A DNA stretch of 64,000 nt from Paludibacter sp. (GCA_028692715.1 JAQUWU010000001.1:1-64000); one strand, 5' to 3'; positions 52,596 to 63,140 are shown, numbered from the stretch's first letter. Notes: generated from the letters alone by a model not told the origin. Numbers and translations are program-made.

Positions 52596-55500
52596 ATGAA
52601 ACAATTTAAGTACATATTATTCGTATTTTCTTTTCCATTTGTACTATTTTCTCAATCAAATCCTAATGGATCAATTAAGAAAATAGATTTGAGTGGAGAG
52701 TGGAAATTTGCTACAGAAAAAAATGTTGAAGGTCTCAAAGATTGTTGGTATTCTATTCATTATAATGATAGCTCATGGCTAAAAATTCAAACGGGTAAAG
52801 GGTGGAATGAACAAGGAATAAGTCATGCAGGGTTTGGTTGGTACAGGAAAAAGATATTTGTTCCTTTAGAGAATCAAAATATTCCATTAGTACTTTATTT
52901 AGGTGAAATAATTTACGATGATGATGTTTTTTTCAATGGTCAAAAAGTCGGTGGTCTTAGTGGTCCTTATAAATATAAAAATCTGATAAACAGAGAATAT
53001 GCAGTACCAACTTCATTGATAAAATATGGAGAGGAAAATGTAATTGCCATTCGTACATGGGGAATGCTTGGAAATGGAACAGAAGGTTCAAAATTTGGTT
53101 TGGCAAAAGGTCCATTTTATGCTAGTGTGAACCCAATGTCTATTATTTTGCAAAGAACCGATAAACAAAGTTCTGTTGAGTGTGACACCAGAATGTTCGA
53201 CATAAGTAATGGACAGCAGAATCTTTCATTTAATATAATAAGTAAAATACAAACACCCAAATATGATAAACTTCTTAGAAATTTAAAATATTCCCTGTTT
53301 GATTATTATGATAATGAATTGATATCAGGTAATGTATCAAATTCAAAAATATCAAATGGAATTACGAAGGCTACAATACATGTAGATAAATCAATTGCAC
53401 AAAAATTATATTTTACCGGTCGCTTTAAACTGATTCTCACAGGTAAGGATTCAACTGGAGCTACTCTATTTGAAAACACACAAGAGGTTGACAGACTTAC
53501 TTATACTTCCCGTGATAACCTGAGTTTACCTGATACATTTAAGAATATTATTCACAATACACCTTATGGACAATTACGCTTAATTGATGAAATTGATTGT
53601 TCACTTGATGTTATGCGCGATGAACATCCTTACATGCAGAGTGGATTTGACAGTAGACAACAATTTAAAACTCCCGGTTCTCCCGTAAAGGTAAACATAA
53701 ATGAAGTATTGGGTAAAAAGGTACGGGAAAGCGAACACGGTTGGTTCGCTTATCGGATTGGTCGTGGCATACTACAACCACATAAGATGTATCTTGTCAG
53801 GATAGAGTATCCTGAAGATAAACCTCGCTATTGTCCAATTGAAATACAAACTGGTGAAAGTTACATGGACATTGGCTGGAAGAATGGAATTTCTCCGGAT
53901 AATCCTTACGACAATTGGCCATTAAGTGGTAAATACCAGTGGTTCGATGCAATTGTTCCTTTAGACAATATGACAGCAGGAACTTCAGGTTCTAATGGTG
54001 CAAGTTCAGAGCATGGATTTTGGATCTATTTTATGAATAAAGCAAATTCTCCCGGTTACTTTTCACTTTATAAAGGAGGTCCGGCTATTTCAAAAATCAG
54101 GCTTTATGAAATTGATACTGAAAAGAATGCACCTGTCATTATTAAACCCCAAGGGCTACCGGAACGTATTTTAACGTGCGACTGGGAACGTCAGGCACTT
54201 ATTAATCCTGATGATGTAACTAAATATTGTAAATTAATGGGGTATAATGCCGTTTCGCCGGTAATCATGAAATGGCATTTTATGAATTATGCTGATCCCC
54301 TAAATGGGTATAATTCTTTTAATGTTGACAAAATGGGATATTGGGATCAATTAAATTTTGACCCGAAAACAGGTGCTAAAGAGGCAATTCCGGGGAAAAC
54401 ATCTGTACATTATAATTTCCTTGAAGCAACTAAAAAGTATGGAATTAATTATATACCACGTGTTGAGTTTGGTGGTTCTTTAAATCTACCTGTTTACGCC
54501 CGTGCTATTTCAGCAAATGGCAAACCTGCAAAACCGAATAGATTTGCCGAGTGGTGCAGTGATTTATTACACCCTGAAGTATATGACGATTTTAAGGTAT
54601 TACTTGATTTTTTAATTAATAAAAATATTAAAAATTATCCACAAATTAAAGGTGTTATCTGGCGTATTCGTTGTGACCGTATGCCAATAAGTTATAGCGC
54701 TTATGACATTTCACTTTTCTCAAAAGAAACAAACACTATAGTTCCTGATAATCTATCCGATACCGAATTAGCTATATGGGCTTCTACTGGAGAAGTCGGA
54801 AATCAATACGCAGACTGGTGGCACAAAAAACGAGCAGATTTTCATGAGCGATTAGCGAAATTAGTTCAAAGCTATCGTCCTGATTTAAAGATGTATTATT
54901 ATAATTGGGATAATGACAAGTTTTCTTTGGGAATGACCGATTTTACCGGTTGGGATTTCTTAGCACCAACTGTAAATATTGGAAAAATAAATCCTGACAG
55001 TGCAACTAATCTTTATTTAAAGAATATTGAATCAAGAAAACGACTTACTGGTAATGACTATGTACATATGATTGAAAGCGGGAAGTTTGGAGTAAAAGAG
55101 GGCACTTTGCCGCATCATGGTTTACGTCCTTATTTGTATGACAAAATTAAAGGATTTGAAGTTTTCGCACCATCAAACTCCCTTTACATGGCAGACAATG
55201 AGCAGTATCTCAATTATTTCAAAACAAAAGAAGGCGTTGCAATAAGTAATGCAGCAGTGTACGATGAGTCTTTTGCTCGTTATATAAATCCAAAGTTTGA
55301 AGCTAATGAGATGGTTCCCGGAGGCCCCGCTTTCAGTATGGCTTTGGAATTGTTAGGATATTTTCATACAGATGCAAATACACTCACTTACACTTCTTAC
55401 AATTGCGCCCGTGGATTTGCCGATGCCCATCGTCGATTTGCTCAAGCCTTTTTGGCATTACCTGCAATTAATGGTGAGGTTCTGCCAAATGCAGATAAAG

Positions 55501-55730
55501 ATGTGCGAATCAGAAGATACAATTCCAAGAATGGTATTTATGTAGGAGTTGCTTCAAAAAGTTATCAAGGTAAAATTATAAAAATTAAATTGAAAAACGT
55601 ATCAGGTGAAAAACCAACAGTAATTGATCTTGTAAGAGGCAAAGCCATTAAAGCTACAAAGTCAGGAAAAACATTACAATTTGAGATTAATAGCGGTGCC
55701 ATGGAACTCAATTCATTTCTAGTCAAATAA
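52596..55730 (+). CDS. Large glycosidase-like secreted protein of no recognised family
   Basis: 1044 residues with a signal peptide ending near residue 19 (LFSQ) and no T9SS tail or lipobox. Residues 28-180 are a GH2-type jelly-roll (IDLSGEWKFATEKN, GFGWYRKKIFVP, VFFNGQKVGG, NVIAIRTWG). Beta-rich regions follow to about 520, then what looks like a TIM barrel (about 525-960; ERILTCDWERQALINPDD, GVIWRIRCDRMPISYSAYD, MYYYNWDNDKFSLGMTDF), then a beta cap. Acidic residues in the barrel (for example in DWERQ, and VGNQYADWWHKKRADFHER) could be catalytic, but I cannot map them to any family. It is the only likely enzyme directly after SusCD and so the best candidate for the main glycan-cleaving activity of this locus. 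A binding-only role is the alternative. Confidence 0.7.
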   Translation: MKQFKYILFVFSFPFVLFSQSNPNGSIKKIDLSGEWKFATEKNVEGLKDCWYSIHYNDSSWLKIQTGKGWNEQGISHAGFGWYRKKIFVPLENQNIPLVLYLGEIIYDDDVFFNGQKVGGLSGPYKYKNLINREYAVPTSLIKYGEENVIAIRTWGMLGNGTEGSKFGLAKGPFYASVNPMSIILQRTDKQSSVECDTRMFDISNGQQNLSFNIISKIQTPKYDKLLRNLKYSLFDYYDNELISGNVSNSKISNGITKATIHVDKSIAQKLYFTGRFKLILTGKDSTGATLFENTQEVDRLTYTSRDNLSLPDTFKNIIHNTPYGQLRLIDEIDCSLDVMRDEHPYMQSGFDSRQQFKTPGSPVKVNINEVLGKKVRESEHGWFAYRIGRGILQPHKMYLVRIEYPEDKPRYCPIEIQTGESYMDIGWKNGISPDNPYDNWPLSGKYQWFDAIVPLDNMTAGTSGSNGASSEHGFWIYFMNKANSPGYFSLYKGGPAISKIRLYEIDTEKNAPVIIKPQGLPERILTCDWERQALINPDDVTKYCKLMGYNAVSPVIMKWHFMNYADPLNGYNSFNVDKMGYWDQLNFDPKTGAKEAIPGKTSVHYNFLEATKKYGINYIPRVEFGGSLNLPVYARAISANGKPAKPNRFAEWCSDLLHPEVYDDFKVLLDFLINKNIKNYPQIKGVIWRIRCDRMPISYSAYDISLFSKETNTIVPDNLSDTELAIWASTGEVGNQYADWWHKKRADFHERLAKLVQSYRPDLKMYYYNWDNDKFSLGMTDFTGWDFLAPTVNIGKINPDSATNLYLKNIESRKRLTGNDYVHMIESGKFGVKEGTLPHHGLRPYLYDKIKGFEVFAPSNSLYMADNEQYLNYFKTKEGVAISNAAVYDESFARYINPKFEANEMVPGGPAFSMALELLGYFHTDANTLTYTSYNCARGFADAHRRFAQAFLALPAINGEVLPNADKDVRIRRYNSKNGIYVGVASKSYQGKIIKIKLKNVSGEKPTVIDLVRGKAIKATKSGKTLQFEINSGAMELNSFLVK

Positions 55731-55791
55731 ATCATTAATTTAAAGCGTCTCAATTAATTAATAATAATTATTAACAATTAAAAGAAGTATT

Positions 55792-56586
55792 ATGAAAACA
55801 AAAACACCTTTTTTTATTCTTAATAAAATGTCTTTTATTAAGACAATTATTTGTTTTATGGCATTGTTGGGCACTTTAACCGTTCATGCTCAAACTGAGA
55901 CTCCGTATGCTGTCTCAGATATTACAGAATTTACCGTGTTGATGGATCCTACACCCTGGGTAATCAAAACAAATATGCAAGTTGGGGATATTATTTACGT
56001 AGATAGAACACATTATATTAGTGCTCTTCCTCCTTTTTTTGTTGGTTCTACTTGGATTCAGACACCAGCTACAGCCAGAGCATATACGGGTACAGGCAAT
56101 ATTACTACATTTAAAGTTAATACACCGACAGATGTCTATGTTGCACATGTTCAGGGGATTACAATAAAGCCGGCTTGGTTATCAACTTGGTCTGAATGTC
56201 CAAAAGGGGATAATAATGATTTTTGTCTGAAAATTCAAACGACAGGCGATATTTGTTGGTTTTATAAGAAATCATTTCCTGCCGGAAGTACTGTTGAACT
56301 TGGTCAAAACGGTAGCACTACAAGATCTCCTTATACGGTAATCATTAAAAAAACTCCAATTAGCGGATTAAGTACACTAGGATCAACACCTTTCTTATCA
56401 GTCATAAACAAATCAATCTATTGCTTGGAGACAGGATTGTTTCAAATTTATGATTTATCAGGAACATTGGTACTTCAGGCTAAAGATATGAACAAAGTAA
56501 ATACAAATTTATCTTCAGGGTTATACCTGGTTCGATTTACCAGAACTAATGGAAGTTCTACAAGTATAAAAGTATCAATTAAATAA
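55792..56586 (+). CDS. Small T9SS-exported beta-sandwich protein, copy A1
   Basis: 264 residues with a signal peptide ending near residue 33 (VHAQ). It has one all-beta domain (about 38-180) with DITEFTVL, VGSTWIQTP, VAHVQGITIKPAWLSTW, the acidic GDNNDF and YKKSFPAGSTVELGQNG, then a T9SS sorting domain (GLFQIYDLSGTLVLQAKD to IKVSIK). The beta domain resembles C-terminal modules of extracellular polysaccharide lyases, so a carbohydrate-binding role is likely but unproven. A paralogue starts at 63492 and runs off the window. Confidence 0.7.
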   Translation: MKTKTPFFILNKMSFIKTIICFMALLGTLTVHAQTETPYAVSDITEFTVLMDPTPWVIKTNMQVGDIIYVDRTHYISALPPFFVGSTWIQTPATARAYTGTGNITTFKVNTPTDVYVAHVQGITIKPAWLSTWSECPKGDNNDFCLKIQTTGDICWFYKKSFPAGSTVELGQNGSTTRSPYTVIIKKTPISGLSTLGSTPFLSVINKSIYCLETGLFQIYDLSGTLVLQAKDMNKVNTNLSSGLYLVRFTRTNGSSTSIKVSIK

Positions 56587-56637
56587 TAATTTCAAATCAA
56601 CAAACCACTTTATTAATTAACAATTAAAATTTGTATC

Positions 56638-58272
56638 ATGAAAAAAATTAACTTTTTGGTTTTATTCTTCGCTCTGGTATTTATGTCTACTCAGGCACAG
56701 AATGTTTATTATGTAACTGCCGAAGCTGATGGAACAGCTGATGGTAGTAGTTGGGCATATGCAACTTCTCTCGAAGCAGCTATAGCCAAAACAACAAGTA
56801 CAAGTACTGATATTATCCTCGTGAAAAAAGGAACGTATACAGCTCCTTCGGCAGCTCAAACGACAGTTAGTGGTTCGATTTCAGGGTTGGGATATTTATT
56901 TGATGTAAAAAACGATGTTACCCTTTACGGAAATTGCGAAGGAACAGAATCTGAAACCAACTTACCAACTGTAAATGAGAACACAACTATTGGAACATTT
57001 TTGAATGCTCCGGTAGATGAAAGCAATGCCGCTTTGGGAAGAGTAATCACGATTTATAAATGTACTGTTAAGTTCATTGGATTTGATATTTCTGGTGGAG
57101 ATGCAAGCAAAAATTCTTCAACCGCTGCTTATGGTGCAGGTAAATATGGTGGAGCCGTTCACATAAAAGGAAAAGGCACTTTGAGATATTGTAAAGTTCA
57201 CGGTGCAACAGCCCAAAATGGAGGTGGCGTTTATCTTGAAGCATATACAGCACCAATTACACCTGCGACTATTGAGTATTGTGAAATATATGGAAACACT
57301 TCTACCGGTACCACTTCAGGTTCATATGGCGGTGGAGGTATATATATAATGGGGTCAAGTCCAGAAGTAGATGTTAATAATTGTATAATTCGGGACAATA
57401 CTGCCGTTAGAGCCGGCGGTGTATTTATATATAACGCTAGTGCCACCAAAATTACTTCAATTAGTAATAGTATAATTAAAAATAATACCGGTACTACAGC
57501 ACACGGAGGTTTTCAATTTTACAAGTACGGGAATATTGTTAACTGCCTTATCTCTGCCAATACCGGTGCATCTGGTACTGGTGGCGCATCTTTAGGATCA
57601 GCTACTCAGGTCATTAACTCAACGATTGTGAATAATACTGTTTCTTCCAATAATGCCAGTGATGCTGGCGGTGTTGCTGTAGCGACAGGATCTTTGAAAA
57701 ATTGTATTATATGGGGAAACACAGTAAATAATGGTGGAACAAATATGGATTTGCGACTGGCATCACACAATATCACTTCAACTTCCGTAAGTACTGTTAC
57801 AAATTCCTGCTACAATGTTGCTTCTGTCAGCTCAACCAGTGATACCTATCAACCGATTCTTACAAATAGTATTATAGCAGCTGATCCATTATTTACTTCA
57901 GCAATCGATTTTTCATTGACTACTTCAAGTCCATGCAAAAATACAGGGGACAATACGGCTTATGATACAAATTTATATCCGTCTGTAGATTTGAATAATC
58001 ATACCCGTATAGTAACAACAACAATTGATATGGGTGCATATGAATTTTCACCAACAACCGGTATTTCATCAACTATTTCTAAAGAATCAAATATTCTTAG
58101 TATCGGAAAAGGTTCATTAATTGTGAAATCAAAAGGTAATGTTGCTATATACGATGTTACCGGAAAAATGGTATCTAAAAAAGAGAGTGCCGGTTCAACA
58201 AATTTCTCATTGAATTCAGGAATTTATCTTGTAAATGTTTCGGGAACGACTTATAAAATTATAGTCCAATAG
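56638..58272 (+). CDS. T9SS right-handed beta-helix protein, copy B1
   Basis: 544 residues, signal peptide to about residue 20 (STQAQ). The N-terminal segment NVYYVTAEADGTADGSSWAY is shared by the beta-helix/choice-of-anchor proteins of Bacteroidota. About ten parallel beta-helix coils follow (repeats such as GGGVYLEA, NNCIIRDNTAVRAGGVFIYN, NCIIWGNTV), with a capping segment PCKNTGDNTAYDTNLYPSVD. A T9SS sorting domain ends YLVNVSGTTYKIIVQ. The fold is used by lyases, hydrolases and adhesins; no catalytic residues can be recognised. First of three tandem paralogues. Confidence 0.8.
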   Translation: MKKINFLVLFFALVFMSTQAQNVYYVTAEADGTADGSSWAYATSLEAAIAKTTSTSTDIILVKKGTYTAPSAAQTTVSGSISGLGYLFDVKNDVTLYGNCEGTESETNLPTVNENTTIGTFLNAPVDESNAALGRVITIYKCTVKFIGFDISGGDASKNSSTAAYGAGKYGGAVHIKGKGTLRYCKVHGATAQNGGGVYLEAYTAPITPATIEYCEIYGNTSTGTTSGSYGGGGIYIMGSSPEVDVNNCIIRDNTAVRAGGVFIYNASATKITSISNSIIKNNTGTTAHGGFQFYKYGNIVNCLISANTGASGTGGASLGSATQVINSTIVNNTVSSNNASDAGGVAVATGSLKNCIIWGNTVNNGGTNMDLRLASHNITSTSVSTVTNSCYNVASVSSTSDTYQPILTNSIIAADPLFTSAIDFSLTTSSPCKNTGDNTAYDTNLYPSVDLNNHTRIVTTTIDMGAYEFSPTTGISSTISKESNILSIGKGSLIVKSKGNVAIYDVTGKMVSKKESAGSTNFSLNSGIYLVNVSGTTYKIIVQ

Positions 58273-58296
58273 TTTATAACAGCTGAATTTTTTAAC

Positions 58297-58334
58297 CCGG
58301 AAACTACTCTTCTTTTTAAAATTGTAGTTTCCGG
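58297..58334 (+). terminator. Hairpin between B1 and B2
   Basis: CCGGAAACTAC / GTAGTTTCCGG, an 11-base stem. The whole intergenic region is duplicated between B2 and B3. No strong T-run follows, so termination is likely only partial. Confidence 0.55.
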
Positions 58335-58389
58335 AATATTAGCATTTCAAATAAATTATTTAGTTAATTAAAACCTTGAATTATATATC

Positions 58390-60021
58390 ATGAAAAAAAT
58401 CAACTTTTTGTTTATATTCTTCGTTCTGGCATTTATGTCTGCTCAGGCGCAGAACGTTTATTATGTTTCTTCAGAAGCCGATGGTTCTGCGGATGGCTTA
58501 AGTTGGGCAACAACTACTAGTCTCGATGCTGCAATTGCTAAAACAACAAGCGCAAGTACTGATATTATATTTGTAAAAAATGGAACGTATACAGCTCCTT
58601 CAGCCGAACAATCCACGTCAACCGGTTCTTCTATTTCCGGTTTAGGTTATTTAATTGACTCTAAAAATGATGTTACCATTTATGGTAATTGCGATGGCAC
58701 TGAATCAACAACCAACCTGCCAATTGTTGAGCAAAATACAGCTATTCAAACATATCTGCAAGCACCTGTTGATGGAACCGGAGCTTTGGGAAGGGTAATT
58801 ACAATTTATAAAAGTAATGTTACCTTCATTGGATTCGATATCTCCGGTGGTGATGCTGCTAAAGTTAGTTCTACAAATTCATTTGGGCAACAACTATATG
58901 GCGGTTCTGTATGGATAAACGGAAAGGGCACCTTGAAATATTGTAAAGTTCATGGTGGAACAGCAACAAAAGGAGGTGGAGGTGTTTATCTTTCGATAAA
59001 TGGAGCTTATACTCCTGCTACTTTGGATGATTGTGAAATATACAGTAATATTGTAACTAACGATGTAACTAACGCCGGAGGAGGAGGAGTATACGTCTCA
59101 GGAACTGATGTTTATGTCAATAATAGCACCATTAGAAATAATTCGTCAGCGAGAGCTGGTGGAATATATATAAGTATGTCTGCAACTCCAGCTACATCAT
59201 TAATTAGCAACTCTATAATAAGAGACAACACTGTTACTGCGACTTCAAGTACAGCTCCTGGTGGTGTCCAGTTTTATAAATATGGAACTATTGTAAATTG
59301 CTTAATTTCTGGTAATACAGGTTATACAGTTGGTGGTGTTGCTTTAGGATCTGCATCTTCAGTTATTAATTCTACAATAGTGAACAATACAGTAACTTCA
59401 AACGGTGCCAGTGATGCCGGTGGTATTGCTGTAGCTGCAGGTACTGTGAAGAATTGTATTATTTGGGGAAATACTAAAAACAGTGGAGCAACAAACATCG
59501 ATTTACGACTTGCATCGAGTGGCACACTTCAAGCAAATGCAAGTACCGTTACAAATTCCTGTTACAACGTAGCATCTGTAAGTACAGCTACTTATATGCC
59601 TGTTCTTACAAATAGTATTATAGCAACCGACCCATTATTTACAAACGCTTCGGTAAGCGATTTTTCATTGACTACTTCAAGTCCTTGCAAAAATACAGGG
59701 GACAATGCGGCTTATGATACAAATTTATATCCGTCTGTAGATTTGAATAACCTTACCCGAATTGTATCAACCATTGATATGGGAGCTTATGAAACTTTAA
59801 CATCAACAGGTATTTCATCAACTATCTCTAAAGAATCAGATATTTTCAGTATTGGAAAAGGTTCATTGATTGTAAAATCCAAAGGGAAAGTTGCTATATA
59901 CGATGTTACCGGTAAAATGGTATCTAAAAAAGAGAGTACCGGTTCAACAAATTTCTCATTGAATTCAGGAATTTATCTTGTAAATGTTTCAGGAACGACT
60001 TATAAAATTATAGTCCAATAG
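58390..60021 (+). CDS. T9SS right-handed beta-helix protein, copy B2
   Basis: 543 residues with the same layout as B1. Its first 245 bases differ from B3 at only about two positions, whereas its last 160 bases and the following non-coding stretch match B1 much better than B3. The middle coils diverge from both. This mosaic suggests recombination or gene conversion among tandem copies. Motifs include GGGVYLSINGAYTPAT, GGGVYVSG and NCIIWGNTKNSGATNIDL. The T9SS tail ends NVSGTTYKIIVQ. Function unknown, probably an extracellular glycan-active or adhesive protein. Confidence 0.8.
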   Translation: MKKINFLFIFFVLAFMSAQAQNVYYVSSEADGSADGLSWATTTSLDAAIAKTTSASTDIIFVKNGTYTAPSAEQSTSTGSSISGLGYLIDSKNDVTIYGNCDGTESTTNLPIVEQNTAIQTYLQAPVDGTGALGRVITIYKSNVTFIGFDISGGDAAKVSSTNSFGQQLYGGSVWINGKGTLKYCKVHGGTATKGGGGVYLSINGAYTPATLDDCEIYSNIVTNDVTNAGGGGVYVSGTDVYVNNSTIRNNSSARAGGIYISMSATPATSLISNSIIRDNTVTATSSTAPGGVQFYKYGTIVNCLISGNTGYTVGGVALGSASSVINSTIVNNTVTSNGASDAGGIAVAAGTVKNCIIWGNTKNSGATNIDLRLASSGTLQANASTVTNSCYNVASVSTATYMPVLTNSIIATDPLFTNASVSDFSLTTSSPCKNTGDNAAYDTNLYPSVDLNNLTRIVSTIDMGAYETLTSTGISSTISKESDIFSIGKGSLIVKSKGKVAIYDVTGKMVSKKESTGSTNFSLNSGIYLVNVSGTTYKIIVQ

Positions 60022-60047
60022 TTTATAATAGCTGAATTTTTTAACAT

Positions 60048-60081
60048 GGGAACTACTCTTTTTTTTAAAATTGTAGTTTCC
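60048..60081 (+). terminator. Hairpin between B2 and B3
   Basis: An imperfect copy of the B1-B2 hairpin, GGGAACTAC / GTAGTTTCC with a loop of about 16, located in the duplicated intergenic region. Weak as a terminator. Confidence 0.45.
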
Positions 60082-60138
60082 GGAATATCAGCATTTTAAA
60101 TCAATTATTTAATCAAATATCACCTTGAATTATATATC

Positions 60139-63132
60139 ATGAAAAAAATCAACTTTTTGTTTTTATTCTTCGTTCTGGCATTTATGTCTGCTCAGGCGCA
60201 GAACGTTTATTATGTTTCTTCAGAAGCCGATGGTTCTGCGGATGGCTTAAGTTGGGCAACAACTACTAGTCTCGATGCTGCAATTGCTAAAACAACAAGC
60301 GCAAGTACTGATATTATATTTGTAAAAAATGGAACGTATACAGCTCCTTCAGCCGAACAATCCACATCAACCGGTTCTTCTATTTCCGGTTTAGGCTATT
60401 TAATCGACACGAAAAATGATGTTACTATTTATGGTAACTGTGAAGGGACGGAATCAGCAACAAACCTGCCAACAATTGATCAAAATACAACTATTCAAAC
60501 ATATCTGCAAGCACCTGTTGATGGAACCGGAACGTTGGGACGAGTTATTTCAATTTATAAAAGTAATGTTACGTTCATTGGATTCGATATTTCCGGCGGC
60601 GATGCTTCTAAAGTAAGTTCTACAAATTCTTTTGGAAATGGAACGAATGGCGGTTCTGTATGGATAAACGGAAAGGTCACCTTGAAATATTGTAAAGTTC
60701 ATGGCGGAACAGCAACTCAAGCGGGTGGCGGTGTTTTTCTTTCGATAAATGGAGCCTATACGCCTACTACTCTAGATGGATGCGAAATATACAGCAATTC
60801 TGTTACTGCCGACGTAGCTAACAAAGGTGGAGGTGGCATATATATTTCCGGTACAGATGTATTTGTCAAAAATAGCACCATTAGAAACAATATAGCAGCG
60901 AGAGCTGGCGGAATATATGTTTACATGACTGCAACTCCTGCTACTTCATTAATTAGCAATTGTATTATAAAAGACAATACAGTTACTGCGACTTCAAGTA
61001 CAGCTCCGGGGGGAATACAATTTAATAAATACGGAACTATTGTAAATAGCTTAATTACTGGCAATACCGGTTATACAGTTGGTGGTGTTTCTTTAGGATC
61101 TGTTTCTCAAATTATCAACTCTACAATAGTAAATAACACTGTTACTTCAAACGGTTCAAGTGATGCAGGTGGTATTGCTGTAGCTGCAGGCACTGTGAGA
61201 AATTGTATTATCTGGGGAAATACAAAAAATAGTGGTGCAACAAACATCGATTTACGACTCGCATCGAGTGGGACACTTCAAGCTAATGCAAGTACTGTTA
61301 CGAATTCCTGTTACAACGTTGCATCTGTAAGTACAGCTACTTATATGCCTGTTCTTACAAATAGTATTATAGCTACCGACCCATTATTTACAAACGCTTC
61401 AGTAAACGATTTTACGCTGGCTTCTTCAAGTCCATGTAAAAATACAGGAGACAATACAGCTTATGATAACACATCTTTCCCAAAAGATTTAAATAATGAT
61501 ATTCGTATCATAAATTCAACCATCGATATGGGTGCGTATGAATATTTTTCGACCCAAACAATAAGCTCTACAACAAATACGTCGGATATTACAGACGCTA
61601 ATACTTATGGTATTAGTATTACTGCTCAAAATGAATTGGTTGTAGATAATACCAAAACATTTAATTATATTACTGCAGCACCTACTAGTAAACTGACTAT
61701 AAATAATGGTGCAAGTTTGACTACTGGCACCATTGATTTACAAAGTGATGCAACTGGTTCAGCCACATTTGTAAACAGCGGAACATCTACAATAACTTCT
61801 GCTAACGTACAACAACATTTGACTGCCGGTCGCAACTGGTATATATCCTCACCTATTATTTATGCAAAAGGCTCTGCACTTAATTTAGGCAGCTCAGTTC
61901 AATATTGGGATGAACCAAGTGCTTCGTGGCAAGTACTTCCTACTGGTAATACCTTAACTCCTACCAAAGGCTATATATCAGTTGGCACTGTAGAGCCTTC
62001 TGCGACTGGAAATGTTACTTTCAGCGGGACATTGAACGATGGGAATCAATCGGTTTCACTTACTCGTACTGGTTCTGGAATTTCTGCCGGATTTAATTTG
62101 GTGGGAAATCCATATCCTTCTTACCTAAATGCAATGTCTGCCATCACTGCTGCGAATGATGCAGCCAGTCCAACCACTATTGTTGAACCAACTATTTGGT
62201 ACAGAACAAAGGGAACATCTGCATATTACTTTGAAACAATAAACACTACAACCGGAATTGGAACTAATAATAGTAACACGGGAACTGTAACTGGATATAT
62301 ACCCCCTATGCAGGCTTTTTGGGTACGCGTGGCTGCTGGACAAACCGATGCAACGTTAAATTTCACAAACAATCTGCGCTCTCACAGTAAAACAGCCATC
62401 GAAACCGGAACAGTAGCGACCACACCGTTGAAGGTGTCATCTGTGAATAAAGATATTCAGAAATTATTGAGGTTACGTGTAAGCAATGGAACTACTAATG
62501 ATGAAGCTATTGTAGTTTTCAATCCAAATGCAAGTAATGAATTAGACATATACGATTCCAAAAAAAGGAGCAATAACAATGCTGCTATTCCGGAAATCTA
62601 TACATATCTAGACAGCACTAAATTAACGATAAATGGTCTGAAATCTATTGAATCAGTAAATGAAATACCATTGGGTTTTACGACCGGACAATCTGGTTCA
62701 TTCAGTATCAAAGCATCTAAAGTTACAAATTTCGATGTAGGTACACAGATTATACTGAAGGATAAATTGCTTGGAATAGAACAAGATATAACTAATGGGA
62801 CAGACTATGTTTATACATCTGAAGTTGTTTCCACAAATAGTCGTTTTAGCTTAATATTTAAAACGGCAAGTTCAACTACAGCTTTGAATAATACTGAAGG
62901 CGATCAAGTAATCTTGATTTACAAGAATGCAAATAACCAGATTTCAGTTAAATGCATAGGAGATATAGAAGATGCTTTTTTATCAATTTACAACGCATTA
63001 GGTCAAAAATTAATGACAAAGGATATTACAAGCACTACTACTGTTATTAGTTCTATTTTTACTTCAGGAGTTTATGTTGTAAATGTAAATAATGCTGGAA
63101 AAAGTGTAACTCGAAAATTAATACTTAACTAA
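60139..63132 (+). CDS. T9SS right-handed beta-helix protein, copy B3, with long C-terminal extension
   Basis: 997 residues. Residues 1-475 are a B1/B2-like beta-helix; the rest is new. From about 480 there is a second beta-rich region (TSDITDANTYGISI, NNGASLTTGTIDLQS), then a module with GRNWYISSPI, FNLVGNPYPS and PPMQAFWVRV, a pattern seen in large surface proteins of Bacteroidota. It ends with a T9SS sorting domain (FLSIYNALGQKLMTKD to VTRKLILN) unlike that of B1 and B2. So B3 is a fusion of the array's helix to a different carrier. The extension suggests surface adhesion or an enzyme-scaffold role. Confidence 0.8.
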   Translation: MKKINFLFLFFVLAFMSAQAQNVYYVSSEADGSADGLSWATTTSLDAAIAKTTSASTDIIFVKNGTYTAPSAEQSTSTGSSISGLGYLIDTKNDVTIYGNCEGTESATNLPTIDQNTTIQTYLQAPVDGTGTLGRVISIYKSNVTFIGFDISGGDASKVSSTNSFGNGTNGGSVWINGKVTLKYCKVHGGTATQAGGGVFLSINGAYTPTTLDGCEIYSNSVTADVANKGGGGIYISGTDVFVKNSTIRNNIAARAGGIYVYMTATPATSLISNCIIKDNTVTATSSTAPGGIQFNKYGTIVNSLITGNTGYTVGGVSLGSVSQIINSTIVNNTVTSNGSSDAGGIAVAAGTVRNCIIWGNTKNSGATNIDLRLASSGTLQANASTVTNSCYNVASVSTATYMPVLTNSIIATDPLFTNASVNDFTLASSSPCKNTGDNTAYDNTSFPKDLNNDIRIINSTIDMGAYEYFSTQTISSTTNTSDITDANTYGISITAQNELVVDNTKTFNYITAAPTSKLTINNGASLTTGTIDLQSDATGSATFVNSGTSTITSANVQQHLTAGRNWYISSPIIYAKGSALNLGSSVQYWDEPSASWQVLPTGNTLTPTKGYISVGTVEPSATGNVTFSGTLNDGNQSVSLTRTGSGISAGFNLVGNPYPSYLNAMSAITAANDAASPTTIVEPTIWYRTKGTSAYYFETINTTTGIGTNNSNTGTVTGYIPPMQAFWVRVAAGQTDATLNFTNNLRSHSKTAIETGTVATTPLKVSSVNKDIQKLLRLRVSNGTTNDEAIVVFNPNASNELDIYDSKKRSNNNAAIPEIYTYLDSTKLTINGLKSIESVNEIPLGFTTGQSGSFSIKASKVTNFDVGTQIILKDKLLGIEQDITNGTDYVYTSEVVSTNSRFSLIFKTASSTTALNNTEGDQVILIYKNANNQISVKCIGDIEDAFLSIYNALGQKLMTKDITSTTTVISSIFTSGVYVVNVNNAGKSVTRKLILN

Positions 63133-63140
63133 AATCTAAT

